From positions 496,001 through 560,000 of the forward strand of contig NZ_CP011868.1 of the NCBI RefSeq assembly GCF_001294645.1: a stretch of DNA of 64,000 nucleotides, written 5' to 3'. Numbering within the stretch: position 1 is the stretch's first letter; the number at the start of each line of letters is the position of its first letter. This DNA is from Pseudonocardia sp. HH130629-09 (GTDB lineage: Bacteria; Actinomycetota; Actinomycetes; Mycobacteriales; Pseudonocardiaceae). Made by a program: the position numbers and the translations under genes. The notes beneath the pieces are model-generated. The model saw only the letters and a list, made by a program, of their open reading frames with translations, was not told the origin of the DNA and did no database searches. Shown one piece after another: positions 1-8,303 of this stretch.

Positions 1-1790
1 TGCAGGACATCTCCGACCGGCGCCGCGCCGAGTCCCGCGCGCAGCGTTCCGGGCAGCGGTTCGCCGACCTCGTCGCCGCGATCACCACCGGCGTCGCGAT
101 GCTCGACGGGCGTGGCCGGATCGTCGACGCCAACCCGGCGCTGTGCCAGCTGCTCGACGCCGATCTGGAGACCCTGCGCGGGGTCCCGGCACGCAGCCTG
201 TCCGCCGAGCCCGGGTCCGACCGCCGCGGGGGGCTGCCGGACTGGCTGCGCGACCCGTCGCACCCCGAGCCGACCTACCGGATCGAGTGGCTGCCGCTGC
301 TGCGGGCCGACGGCACCCGGGTCGACTGCGAGGTCGTGGTCAACGCCGCCCCCTCCGACGACGGCCGCCCGTTCTGGCTGCTCGTCGTCACCGACGTGGG
401 GGAGCGCCGCCGCGCCGCCGACGTGCTGCGCGAGGCCGACACCGTCGACCCGCTGACCCGGCTGCCCAACCGGGCCGGGCTGCTGGAGCTCGCCGACCGG
501 CTGCTGGCCGGTACGGACGCCGACCGGGTCGCCGTCGTCTGCGGTGACGTCGACGACTTCTCCCGCGTCAACACCGGCCTCGGCCACGACGCCGGTGACC
601 TGCTGCTCATCGAGCTGGCGGGGCGGCTGCAGCGCGAGCTGCCGTACCACTGCACGGCCGGGCGGCTGTCGGCCGACGAGTTCGCGGTGGTCTGCGCCGA
701 CGTCGACGAGGTCGGCGGACCGCAGGCGCTCGCCGCCGTCGTCGCCGAGCTGCTGCGTGGGGAGGTCACCGTGGCCGGGAGGCCGATCACGCTGACCGCC
801 TCGGTCGGCGTCGCCGGGCGGGACGCCGCGCTGACCGGCCCGCACGCCGACGCCCGCGGCCCCCGCGGCGACGACCTGCTGCGCTCGGCCGAGGTCGCGG
901 TGCGCGAGGCCAAGCAGCGCGGACGCGGCACGGTCGCCGTCGCCGACCGCGGCGCCGTCGCGCCGGCACGCCGCCAGCTGGAGCTGGAGGCCGAGCTGCG
1001 CGCCGCGATCGAGGGCGACGCGCTGCGCCTGGAGTACCAGCCGGTCGTCGCGCCGGACGGCACCGTGCTGTCCGCCGAGGCGCTGCTGCGCTGGTCGCAC
1101 CCGGTGCACGGGGAGGTCTCGCCCGGCGAGTTCCTGCCGGTCGCCCAGCGCGGCGGCCTGCAGCGCGAGCTGGACCTGTGGGTGCTGCGCTCCGCCGTCA
1201 CCGAGGCCGCGACCTGGCCCCGGACCGGTCAGGCCGTCGCCGTCGCGGTGAACCTGGCCGGGTTGCTGCCCGCCGACCCGTCGTTCCTGGCCGACGTCAC
1301 CGCGATCGTCGAGGGTGCCGGGCTGCCGTGGAACCAGCTGGTGCTCGAGCTCGTCGAGACCAGCCTGGTCGCGCTGCCGCGCCCCGCGCTCGACGCGATG
1401 AGCGAGCTCGTGCACCGCGGTGTCCGCTTCGCCGTCGACGACTTCGGCACCGGCTACTCGTCGCTGGCCCGGCTCAAGGAGCTCCCGGCGCAGACGGTCA
1501 AGGTCGACCGGGCCTTCGTCACCGGGGTCGGCACCGACCCGGCCGACTTCGCGCTCGCCCGCGCCGTCGTCGAGGTCGCCCGCGCGATGGGTCGCAAGAC
1601 CGTCGCCGAGGGCGTCGAGACCGCCGAGCAGTTCCACGTGCTGCGCGGGCTCGGTGTGGACGCGTTCCAGGGCTGGCTGTTCGCCCGCTCGCTGCGCCCT
1701 GCCGACCTGCACCGCGTGCTGCGCGGCGGCGGCCTGCCGACCCCGGCGACGAGTGCCACCCCGCCCGAGGGGACCCCGAACCTCTGGTGA
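1..1790 (+). CDS. PAS-GGDEF-EAL c-di-GMP signalling protein (5' truncated by window edge)
   Basis: The reading frame is open from base 3, so the true start lies upstream. The visible part begins with the tail of one PAS/PAC unit (QDISDRRRAE), then a second PAS domain, a GGDEF domain and a C-terminal EAL domain. The cyclase signature is degenerate (SADEF near base 672 instead of GGDEF), so cyclase activity is doubtful and the domain may be regulatory. The EAL domain looks intact: SAEALLRW near 1075, DDFGTGYSSL near 1438, KVDRAFV near 1500 and EGVET near 1612 carry the metal- and c-di-GMP-binding residues. The inferred role is a sensory c-di-GMP phosphodiesterase. The stop is TGA at 1788-1790. 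Whether the missing N-terminus holds membrane segments or more PAS units cannot be seen. Confidence 0.93.
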   Translation, partial: QDISDRRRAESRAQRSGQRFADLVAAITTGVAMLDGRGRIVDANPALCQLLDADLETLRGVPARSLSAEPGSDRRGGLPDWLRDPSHPEPTYRIEWLPLLRADGTRVDCEVVVNAAPSDDGRPFWLLVVTDVGERRRAADVLREADTVDPLTRLPNRAGLLELADRLLAGTDADRVAVVCGDVDDFSRVNTGLGHDAGDLLLIELAGRLQRELPYHCTAGRLSADEFAVVCADVDEVGGPQALAAVVAELLRGEVTVAGRPITLTASVGVAGRDAALTGPHADARGPRGDDLLRSAEVAVREAKQRGRGTVAVADRGAVAPARRQLELEAELRAAIEGDALRLEYQPVVAPDGTVLSAEALLRWSHPVHGEVSPGEFLPVAQRGGLQRELDLWVLRSAVTEAATWPRTGQAVAVAVNLAGLLPADPSFLADVTAIVEGAGLPWNQLVLELVETSLVALPRPALDAMSELVHRGVRFAVDDFGTGYSSLARLKELPAQTVKVDRAFVTGVGTDPADFALARAVVEVARAMGRKTVAEGVETAEQFHVLRGLGVDAFQGWLFARSLRPADLHRVLRGGGLPTPATSATPPEGTPNLW

Positions 1791-1829
1791 GCCGGTCGCG
1801 CCCGCCCACCGCGGGCGCGACCGCCGTCG

Positions 1830-3070
1830 TCACCGCACGAACGCGCTCTGCCCGGTGATCGCCTTCCCGACGATCAGCGTGTTCATCTCCCGGGTGCCCT
1901 CGAAGGAGAACATCGCCTCGGCGTCGGCGAAGTACTTCGCGATCCGGTTCTCCAGCACCACCCCGTTGCCGCCGACGAGCTGGCGGCCCATCGCCACGGT
2001 CTCGCGCATCCGGGTCGCGCAGAACTCCTTCACCAGCGACGAGTGCGCGTCCGAGCCCCGGCCCTGGTCGAGCAGCTGGGCGTTGCGCACCGCCATCCCC
2101 AGCGAGGCGCTCACGTTGCCGAGCATCCGCACCAGCAGGTCCTGCATCAGCTGGAACCCGCCGATCGGGCGGCCGAACTGCTCGCGCTGCGCGGCGTAGG
2201 ACAGCGCCAGCTCGTAGGCGGCCATCTGCACCCCGACCGCGCCCCAGGCGGCGTTGGCCCGGGTGCGCTGCAGGACCAGCCCGGCGTCGCGGAACGTGCC
2301 CGAGCCGCCGGAGAGCCGATGCGACTCCGGCACCCGGACCTGGTCGAGCAGGATGTCGGCGTTCTGCACGATCCGCAGCGACTGCTTGCCCTCGATCTTC
2401 GTGATCGTCATGCCGTCGGACGGCGACGGCACGACGAAGCCGCACACCGCACCGTCGGCGTCCGGGTCGGTGTCCCGGGCCCACACGATGATCAGGTCGG
2501 CGAAGGTGGCGTTGCCGATCCAGCGCTTCTCGCCGTCGAGGACCCACTCCGCGTCGGGCCCGGACCCGTCCCGGGTGACGGTGGTCTCCATGCCACCGGC
2601 CACGTCGGACCCGCCGTGCGGCTCGGTCAGCCCGAACGCGCCGATGGAGTCCATCCGGGCCATCGCGGGCAGCCAGCGCCGGCGCTGCTCGGGGGTGCCG
2701 CCGGCGTGGATCGAGCCCATCGCGAGGCCGGTGTGGACGCCGTAGAAGCTGTTGACCGACGGGTCGACCCGTGAGATCTCCGCATGCAGGAACCCGAGGA
2801 ACAGCCGCGACGCAGGAGGATCGGCGTAACCGGCCCCGCCAGGTCCAGCCCGGCGAAGCCCTTCACCAGCTGCATCGGGAACTCGGCACGGTCCCACGCG
2901 TCCAGCACGACCGGGGCGACCTCGGCCCGCAGGAACTCCCGCACCCGGCGCAGGTCGGCGCGCTCGGCGTCGGTGAGCAGGTCGGCGTAGTGGAACCAGT
3001 CCGCGACGTGCGGGTGGTCCGGGTCGAGGTCCAGCTCGGGTCGCGGCAGACGCGTGGGCTCCTTCGGCAT
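1830..3070 (-). pseudogene. Acyl-CoA dehydrogenase (glutaryl-CoA dehydrogenase-like) with an internal frameshift
   Basis: The N-terminus (MPKEPTRLPRPELDLDP) starts at the ATG at 3070 and runs in one frame to about 2840. The rest (ASRLFLGFLHAEISRVDPS onward) continues in a second frame to the stop at 1830. The break maps to a four-base G run on the coding strand (plus 2834-2837); one added G would give LAGAGYADPP and join the frames. The second part carries family hallmarks: the middle domain with GNATFADLIIVWA, the helical C-terminal domain with QREQFGRPIGGFQLMQ, and FEGTREMNTLIVGKAITG, where the Glu of the YEGT-like motif is the usual catalytic base. The enzyme would oxidise an acyl-CoA with FAD and pass electrons to ETF. 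It is either a young pseudogene or a consensus error. Its 3' end faces the EAL gene. Confidence 0.85.
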
Positions 3071-3129
3071 GGCCCCACTGTTGCGCCGCGGCGCACCGGC
3101 CGCACGGCAGGACGGGCCGGCCCGGGCGC

Positions 3130-3909
3130 CTATCGGAGCGCACGCAGCAGCGCGGCACCGGATCCGGGGTCCCCGACCGGGCTGAGCACGACGTGGTCGG
3201 CGCCCGCGGCCCGGTGCTCGGCCATCCGCGCGACGATGTCGTCGCGGTCGCCGCGGGCGGCGACGGCGTCGAGCAGCCGGTCGGCGCGGGTGTCGATCTC
3301 GGCGTCGGTGAACCCCATCCCGCGGACGGCGGCGCGGTAGCCGGGCACGTCGAGGAGGAACCCGGCCAGCTCGCGCAGACCCGTCCGGTCGGTCCCGAGC
3401 ACGGTCGGCAGCATCACCGCGAGCAGCCGGCCCGTACCGACCGCCGCCCGCGCCCGGGCGGTGTGCTCCGGGGTGACCAGCAGCGTCACCGCCCCGGCGC
3501 AGCGGGTACGGGCGAGGTCGAGCTTGCGTGGTCCGAGCGCGGCCAGCAGCCGCTGCGACGCGGGCAGCCCGAGTGCGTCGAGCTCGTCGAGGTGACGGTG
3601 CAGTGCGTCCAGTGCCCCCGGCTGCTGGGGCGCCCCCAATCCGGTGAGGTAGCGCCCGGGATGACGGCGGGCCGCGTCGGCGTGCACCGCGGCGACGGCC
3701 GACGCCGGGTACACCCCGGTCGGGACGATGCCGGGCACCACGACGGCGTCCCGGGTGCCGTCGAGCAGCGCGGTCAGCCGGTCGAGCCGGTCGATCGCGC
3801 CCCCGGCGAGCCACAGGGTGCGGGCACCGGCGTCCTCCAGGGCCGCGGCATCGGCGGGAGCGGGTCCGGTGGCGATACCGACCGGGCCCAGGGCGGTGGT
3901 CGGGGTCAT
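3130..3909 (-). CDS. LLM-class F420-type oxidoreductase (short form)
   Basis: A 259-residue protein of the luciferase-like monooxygenase fold. It has an N-terminal strand GPVGIATGPAPADAAALEDAG, the VVVPGIVPTGVYPAS segment and YLTGLGAPQQPGALDALHRHLDELD, typical of the actinobacterial F420-dependent TIGR03620-like subgroup. It is shorter than the usual 300-350 residues of classical LLM enzymes but ends cleanly in a C-terminal helix pair (GADHVVLSPVGDPGSGAALL). The substrate cannot be told. It lies 59 bp upstream of the frameshifted acyl-CoA dehydrogenase on the same strand, so the two may be co-transcribed. The ATG at 3909 is the first plausible start. Use of F420 rather than FMN is an inference from the subfamily. 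Confidence 0.8.
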   Translation of the reverse strand: MTPTTALGPVGIATGPAPADAAALEDAGARTLWLAGGAIDRLDRLTALLDGTRDAVVVPGIVPTGVYPASAVAAVHADAARRHPGRYLTGLGAPQQPGALDALHRHLDELDALGLPASQRLLAALGPRKLDLARTRCAGAVTLLVTPEHTARARAAVGTGRLLAVMLPTVLGTDRTGLRELAGFLLDVPGYRAAVRGMGFTDAEIDTRADRLLDAVAARGDRDDIVARMAEHRAAGADHVVLSPVGDPGSGAALLRALR

Positions 3910-4062
3910 GTCCGCAGCGTCGGTGCTGAACCGGGCTGCAGGTCAAGCGCGACGGGGTGTCGTGACCTGCGGCCGACCGCTCGCCCGTCGCGCACGACCG
4001 GGTTAGTGTGCTGCGACCAAGCGGGGAGCAGGGGTCCCGCGCGACGGCAGGGGGAACCGCCG

Positions 4063-5145
4063 ATGATCGAGTTCCGGGGCGTCACGAAGCGCTTCCCGGA
4101 CGGGACGGTCGCGGTCGACGAGCTCGACCTCGTGGCCGAGCAGGGGCGGATCACGGTCTTCGTGGGCCCGTCCGGCTGCGGCAAGACGACCTCCCTCCGC
4201 ATGATCAACAGGATGATCGAGCCGACCTCGGGCGAGCTGCGCGTCGACGGGCGCGACGTGCTGTCCGCCGACCCCGCCGAGCTGCGCCGGGGCATCGGCT
4301 ACGTCATCCAGCAGGCCGGGTTGTTCCCGCACCGCACCATCGTCGACAACATCGCGACCGTGCCGATGCTCGTCGGGAGCAGCAAGAAGGCCGCGCGGGA
4401 CCGGGCGATGGAGCTGATGGAGATCGTCGGCCTGGACACCGCAATGGCCAGGCGCTACCCGGCGCAGCTGTCCGGTGGCCAGCAGCAGCGGGTCGGCGTG
4501 GCCCGTGCGCTCGCCGCCGACCCACCCGTGCTGCTGATGGACGAGCCGTTCTCCGCGGTGGACCCGATCGTCCGGGAGAGCCTGCAGGAGGAGCTGCTGC
4601 GCCTGCAGTCCGAGCTCGGCAAGACCATCGTGTTCGTCACCCACGACATCGACGAGGCCATCAAGCTCGGCGACAAGGTCGCGGTGTTCCGGGTCGGCGG
4701 CACGCTGGCCCAGTACGACGAGCCGGGCGTGCTGCTGTCCCGCCCGGTCGACGGCTTCGTCGACAACTTCGTCGGCCGCGACCGCGGATACCGGGGCCTG
4801 GGCTTCCTCTCCTCGGACACCATCCCCCTCGGGTCGCTGCCGATGCTCTCGGTCGGCGACCCCCTCCCCGACGACGGCTGGGCGGTCGTCGTCGACGAGT
4901 CAGCCCGGCCGCTGGGCTGGGTGGAGGCCGGTGCGGGACGGGTGACCGAGGAGGCCATCGTCCCGGGCGGGTCGCTCTACGCCGTCGAGTCCGGCTCGCT
5001 GCGCGGCGCGCTCGACGCGGCGCTGTCCTCACCGTCCGGGCAGGGCGTCGCCGTCGACGCCGACGGCCGCGTCGCCGGCTCGGTCACCGCCGACTCGGTG
5101 CTCGAGGCGCTGCCCGCGGCCCGCGACTCGCACAACGCCGCCTGA
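4063..5145 (+). CDS. opuCA: Glycine betaine/choline/proline-type ABC transporter ATP-binding subunit
   Basis: A 360-residue ATPase of the OpuCA/ProV class. The Walker A is VGPSGCGKTT (about residues 33-42), the signature LSGGQQQR (near 140), Walker B VLLMDEPFSAVDP (near 160), and the H-loop FVTHDIDEA (near 190). The C-terminal about 90 residues (LPDDGWAVVVDESARPLGWVEAG through SVTADSVLEAL) resemble a single CBS-like regulatory region, the part that senses ionic strength in this family. The ATG at 4063 follows GGGGGAA at a good distance; an in-frame upstream extension is not protein-like. It is the first gene of a four-gene operon followed 7 bp later by the first permease. The role is energising osmoprotectant uptake at the inner face of the membrane. 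Confidence 0.93.
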   Translation: MIEFRGVTKRFPDGTVAVDELDLVAEQGRITVFVGPSGCGKTTSLRMINRMIEPTSGELRVDGRDVLSADPAELRRGIGYVIQQAGLFPHRTIVDNIATVPMLVGSSKKAARDRAMELMEIVGLDTAMARRYPAQLSGGQQQRVGVARALAADPPVLLMDEPFSAVDPIVRESLQEELLRLQSELGKTIVFVTHDIDEAIKLGDKVAVFRVGGTLAQYDEPGVLLSRPVDGFVDNFVGRDRGYRGLGFLSSDTIPLGSLPMLSVGDPLPDDGWAVVVDESARPLGWVEAGAGRVTEEAIVPGGSLYAVESGSLRGALDAALSSPSGQGVAVDADGRVAGSVTADSVLEALPAARDSHNAA

Positions 5146-5152
5146 GGCCGCC

Positions 5153-5806
5153 GTGACCTGGGTGTTCGCCAACCTCGACTCCGTCCTCGACGCGCTCGCC
5201 GAGCACGTCGTGTACGCCCTGATCCCGGTGCTGCTCGGGCTGCTGTTCGCGATCCCGCTGGGCTGGGTCGCCAACCGCAACGGAACCCTGCGCACCGTCA
5301 TGACCAACGCCGCCGGGCTGCTCTACACGGTGCCGTCGCTGGCGCTGTTCGTGTTCATGCCGCCGCTGCTCGGCACCCAGATCCTCGACCCGGTCAACGT
5401 GGTCGTCGCGCTGACGGTCTACACCGTCGCACTGCTCGTACGGACGGTGTCCGACGCGCTGTCCGCGGTGCCCGGCAACGTCGTCGACGCCGCGAACGCG
5501 ATGGGCTACACGCCGCTGCGCCGCTTCGTCGGCGTCGAGCTGCCGCTGGCCGTGCCGGTGATCGTGGCCGGGCTGCGGGTCGCCGCGGTGTCCACGATCA
5601 GCCTGGTCACGGTGGGGGCGGTGATCGGCTTCGGTGGGCTCGGCCTGCTGTTCACCGAGGGCTTCAACCGCAGCAACGACGCCCAGATCGTCGCGGGCAT
5701 CGTGCTCGTACTGCTCCTGGCCCTCGTCGTCGACTCGGCCCTGCTGCTCGCCGGCAGGCTGCTCACCCCCTGGCAGCGGGCCCGGACCGGGAAGGCGGGG
5801 ACATGA
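5153..5806 (+). CDS. Osmoprotectant ABC transporter permease (OpuCB-like)
   Basis: A 217-residue integral membrane protein with five to six hydrophobic segments and the BPD-type EAA loop (NAMGYTPLRRFVGVELPLAVPVIVAGLRVA, about residues 112-143), which couples to the ATPase. It starts at GTG 5153, seven bases after the ATPase stop, and its end overlaps the next permease by four bases (ATGA). In OpuC systems two different permeases form the heterodimeric channel, and this is the first of the pair. The nearly identical gene arrangement of ATPase, permease, permease and binding protein makes the assignment firm at family level; the actual solute (betaine, carnitine, choline or proline) is not resolved. 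Confidence 0.92.
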   Translation: MTWVFANLDSVLDALAEHVVYALIPVLLGLLFAIPLGWVANRNGTLRTVMTNAAGLLYTVPSLALFVFMPPLLGTQILDPVNVVVALTVYTVALLVRTVSDALSAVPGNVVDAANAMGYTPLRRFVGVELPLAVPVIVAGLRVAAVSTISLVTVGAVIGFGGLGLLFTEGFNRSNDAQIVAGIVLVLLLALVVDSALLLAGRLLTPWQRARTGKAGT

Positions 5807-6522
5807 CCTACTTCGGCTGGCTGTTCGACGGCGCGAACTGGACGGGGCCGACCGGCATCCTCGCCCGGCTCGCCGAGCACCTCGGCTACACCGCCCTGAC
5901 CCTGCTGGTCGCGGTCGTGATCGCGGTGCCGCTGGGCGCCTGGATCGGGCACACCGGGCGCGGCGGGTTCGTCGTCGTCGGGCTGGCCAACGGCCTGCGC
6001 GCGCTGCCGACGCTCGGCCTGCTCGTGCTGCTGGCGACGCTCACCGGGCTCTCGCTGGTCGGCCCGATCATCACCCTCATCGTGCTGGCGGTGCCGGCGG
6101 TGCTGGCCGGCACCTACGCCGGCATCCGCAACGTCGACCCGGCGGTGGTCGACGCCGCCACCGGGATGGGCATGCGCGGGTCCGAGGTGCTCTGGAAGGT
6201 CGAGCTCCCCAACGCGCTGCCGCTGATCATCGGCGGGCTGCGCAGCGCCACCCTGCAGGTCATCGCCACCGCGACGATCGCCGCCTACGTGTCCCTCGGC
6301 GGGCTCGGCCGGTTCATCATCGACGGCCTCGGCCAGCGCGACTTCGGCATGATGATCGGCGGCTCGATCCTGGTCGCGGTGCTCGCGATCCTCGCCGACC
6401 TGCTCCTGGGCGGGCTGCAGAAGCTGATCGTGTCCCCCGGCCTGCAGGCCACCGGCCGGACCGCGCCGCGCCGGCTGCGCGCGGTGCCCACCCGCCCCGA
6501 ACCCGTCCGCGAAGCGGCCTGA
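5803..6522 (+). CDS. Osmoprotectant ABC transporter permease (OpuCD-like)
   Basis: A 239-residue second permease of the operon. The start ATG overlaps the previous stop (ATGA), a sign of translational coupling. The protein shows repeated membrane segments (for example LGYTALTLLVAVVIAVPLGA and IITLIVLAVPAVLAGTYAG) and the EAA loop ATGMGMRGSEVLWKVELPNALPL near residues 123-145. The C-terminal tail after about residue 212 is hydrophilic and Arg/Pro-rich. Together with the upstream permease it should form the translocation pore served by the ATPase at 4063 and fed by the lipoprotein at 6555. Confidence 0.92.
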   Translation: MTYFGWLFDGANWTGPTGILARLAEHLGYTALTLLVAVVIAVPLGAWIGHTGRGGFVVVGLANGLRALPTLGLLVLLATLTGLSLVGPIITLIVLAVPAVLAGTYAGIRNVDPAVVDAATGMGMRGSEVLWKVELPNALPLIIGGLRSATLQVIATATIAAYVSLGGLGRFIIDGLGQRDFGMMIGGSILVAVLAILADLLLGGLQKLIVSPGLQATGRTAPRRLRAVPTRPEPVREAA

Positions 6523-6554
6523 CCCACCCCGCACGTCCCGAGAGGACACCCACC

Positions 6555-7490
6555 ATGAGACGCACCCGCCTCCTGACCGCCGTCGCCGCGACGGTGACCG
6601 CCGCGTTCGCGCTGACCGCCTGCGGCGGGGGCTCCGACCCCCTCGCCGGGGGCGGGCAGTCCGGCAGCGGTGACCAGGACACCGTCGTCGTCGGCGCCGC
6701 GAACTTCACCGAGAGCCAGATCCTGTCCTCGGTGTTCGCCCAGGCACTGGAGGCCAAGGGCGTCGCGGTCGAGACCCGGCCGCCGATCGGGTCCCGCGAG
6801 GCATACGTCCCTGCGCTGCAGGACGGATCGATCGACCTCATCCCGGACTACAGCGGTACGCTGCTGCAGTACCTGGACGAGGCGGCGACGCAGAGCGAGC
6901 CGGACGAGGTCTACACCGCGCTCCAGTCGACGCTGAACGCCGCGGCGCCGACGCTGACCGTCCTGGACCGGGCCGAGGCGGAGAACAAGGACGCCGTCGT
7001 CGTCACCCGGGAGACCGCGCAGCGGCTCGGCGCGACGTCCATCGAGGACATCGCGCCGCGTTGCGGCGAGCTCGTGTTCGGCGGCCCGCCGGAGTTCCAG
7101 ACCCGTCCCGACGGCATCCCGGGCATCGAGGAGACCTACAACTGCTCGTTCCGGTCCTACCGCTCGCTCGACGCCGGCGGCCCGCTGACCGTCGCGGCGC
7201 TCGAGAACGGTGACGTCCAGGCCGCGGACCTGTTCACCACCGACGCCGCGATCCCGGCGAACGACTTCGTGGTCCTCACCGACCCGAGAGGAAACTTCGC
7301 CGCGCAGAACGTCGTCCCGCTGATCACCAAGGCGAAGGCGACCCCGCAGGTCACCGAGACGCTCGACGCGGTCACCGCGAAGCTGAGCACACAGGAGCTG
7401 CTCGGCCTGAACGAGGCCGCCGCCGCGCCGGACAAGCCCTCGGTCGACACCGTCGCGAGGAACTGGCTGACCGCGCAGGGCCTCCTCTGA
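6555..7490 (+). CDS. Osmoprotectant ABC transporter substrate-binding lipoprotein
   Basis: A 311-residue secreted binding protein. The N-terminus MRRTRLLTAVAATVTAAFALTAC is a lipoprotein signal peptide with lipobox LTAC, cleaved before the Cys at residue 23, followed by a Gly/Ser-rich linker. The mature part starts DTVVVGAANFTESQILSSVFAQALEAKG, the classical OpuAC/ProX start, and contains IGSREAYVPALQDGSIDLIPDYSGTLLQYL, typical of the quaternary-amine-binding fold. The ATG at 6555 is 32 bp after the permease stop and follows GAGAGGACACCCACC. It completes the OpuC-type system. Ligand-caging aromatic residues cannot be assigned with confidence from sequence alone. Confidence 0.92.
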   Translation: MRRTRLLTAVAATVTAAFALTACGGGSDPLAGGGQSGSGDQDTVVVGAANFTESQILSSVFAQALEAKGVAVETRPPIGSREAYVPALQDGSIDLIPDYSGTLLQYLDEAATQSEPDEVYTALQSTLNAAAPTLTVLDRAEAENKDAVVVTRETAQRLGATSIEDIAPRCGELVFGGPPEFQTRPDGIPGIEETYNCSFRSYRSLDAGGPLTVAALENGDVQAADLFTTDAAIPANDFVVLTDPRGNFAAQNVVPLITKAKATPQVTETLDAVTAKLSTQELLGLNEAAAAPDKPSVDTVARNWLTAQGLL

Positions 7491-8290
7491 TGGTCGGCCA
7501 GGTCCTGTCCCTGCACCGCTACCCGGTCAAGTCGATGCGGGGGGAGGACCTCGCCGCTCTCGAGCTCGACACGCACGGCGTCGTCGGTGACCGGGCGCTC
7601 GCCCTGACCGACCCGGGCACCGGCCGGGTCGCGACGGCCAAACAGCCGCGGCACTGGCGTCGGCTGCTGGCGTGCGCGTCGGCCGGCGTCGGCGACGACG
7701 TCCGGGTCACCCTGCCCGACGGCCGCACGGTCGAGGCCGGGCGGGCCGCGGGCCCGCTGGGCGAGCTGCTCGGCAGGTCGGTGGTCGTCGCGCAGCAACG
7801 GCCCGACGGCGCCGTCGTCGAGCGGCCGGACCCGGAGGACGTGCTGGCCCACGGCCTCGACGCCGAGGTCGACGCGCCGGTGCTGGAGATCGCCCAGGGC
7901 GCTCCCGGCGGCCGGTTCGTCGACCACTCGCCGGTGCACCTGATCACCACCGCGACGCTGGACGCGCTCGGTGTCGAGGCGCTGCGCTACCGGCCGAACG
8001 TCGTCGTCGCGACGCCGCCGGGCACCGAGCCGTTCGTGGAGAACGACTGGCTGGGGCGCCGGCTCACCCTGGGCGGCGTCGTGCTGGTCCCGACCCTGCC
8101 GACGCCGCGCTGTTCCGTGCCGACGCTGGAGCACGGCGACCTGCCCCGGGCCCCGCACGCCCTGCGCGGCCCGGCCGAGGCCAACCGTGTGGAGGTAGAG
8201 GGCTTCGGGGTGCTGCCGTGCGCGGGTCTCTACGCCCGCGTCGAGCACACCGGCACGCTGCGCGTCGGCGACCGCGTCGAGGTGACCTGA
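7490..8290 (+). CDS. MOSC domain-containing protein with N-terminal MOSC beta-barrel
   Basis: A 266-residue protein of the MOSC (molybdenum cofactor sulfurase C-terminal) superfamily. The N-terminal part VLSLHRYPVKSMRGEDLAALELDTHGVVGDRALAL is the diagnostic beta-barrel start. The C-terminal MOSC part has LITTATLDAL, RYRPNVVVATP, the segment VPTLPTPRCSVPTLEHGDLP with the conserved Cys, and LYARVEHTGTLRVGDRVEV. Such proteins carry sulfur or bind Moco; YcbX and mARC relatives reduce N-hydroxylated compounds, but the partner here is unknown. The ATG shares one base with the TGA of the lipoprotein gene (TGATG), so it is probably translated as the fifth gene of the osmoprotectant operon, an unexpected functional pairing. 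Confidence 0.87.
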   Translation: MVGQVLSLHRYPVKSMRGEDLAALELDTHGVVGDRALALTDPGTGRVATAKQPRHWRRLLACASAGVGDDVRVTLPDGRTVEAGRAAGPLGELLGRSVVVAQQRPDGAVVERPDPEDVLAHGLDAEVDAPVLEIAQGAPGGRFVDHSPVHLITTATLDALGVEALRYRPNVVVATPPGTEPFVENDWLGRRLTLGGVVLVPTLPTPRCSVPTLEHGDLPRAPHALRGPAEANRVEVEGFGVLPCAGLYARVEHTGTLRVGDRVEVT

Positions 8291-8303
8291 CCCCCGTCAG
8301 GTC
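8284..8303. terminator. Short hairpin spanning two convergent stop codons
   Basis: GACCTGAC - CCCC - GTCAGGTC forms a perfect 8-bp stem with a four-base loop. It overlaps the stop codon of the MOSC gene and that of the convergent Nramp-like gene, which end only 6 bp apart, so it could end transcription both ways. The stem is short and no U-tract is evident, so the assignment is tentative. Confidence 0.45.
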
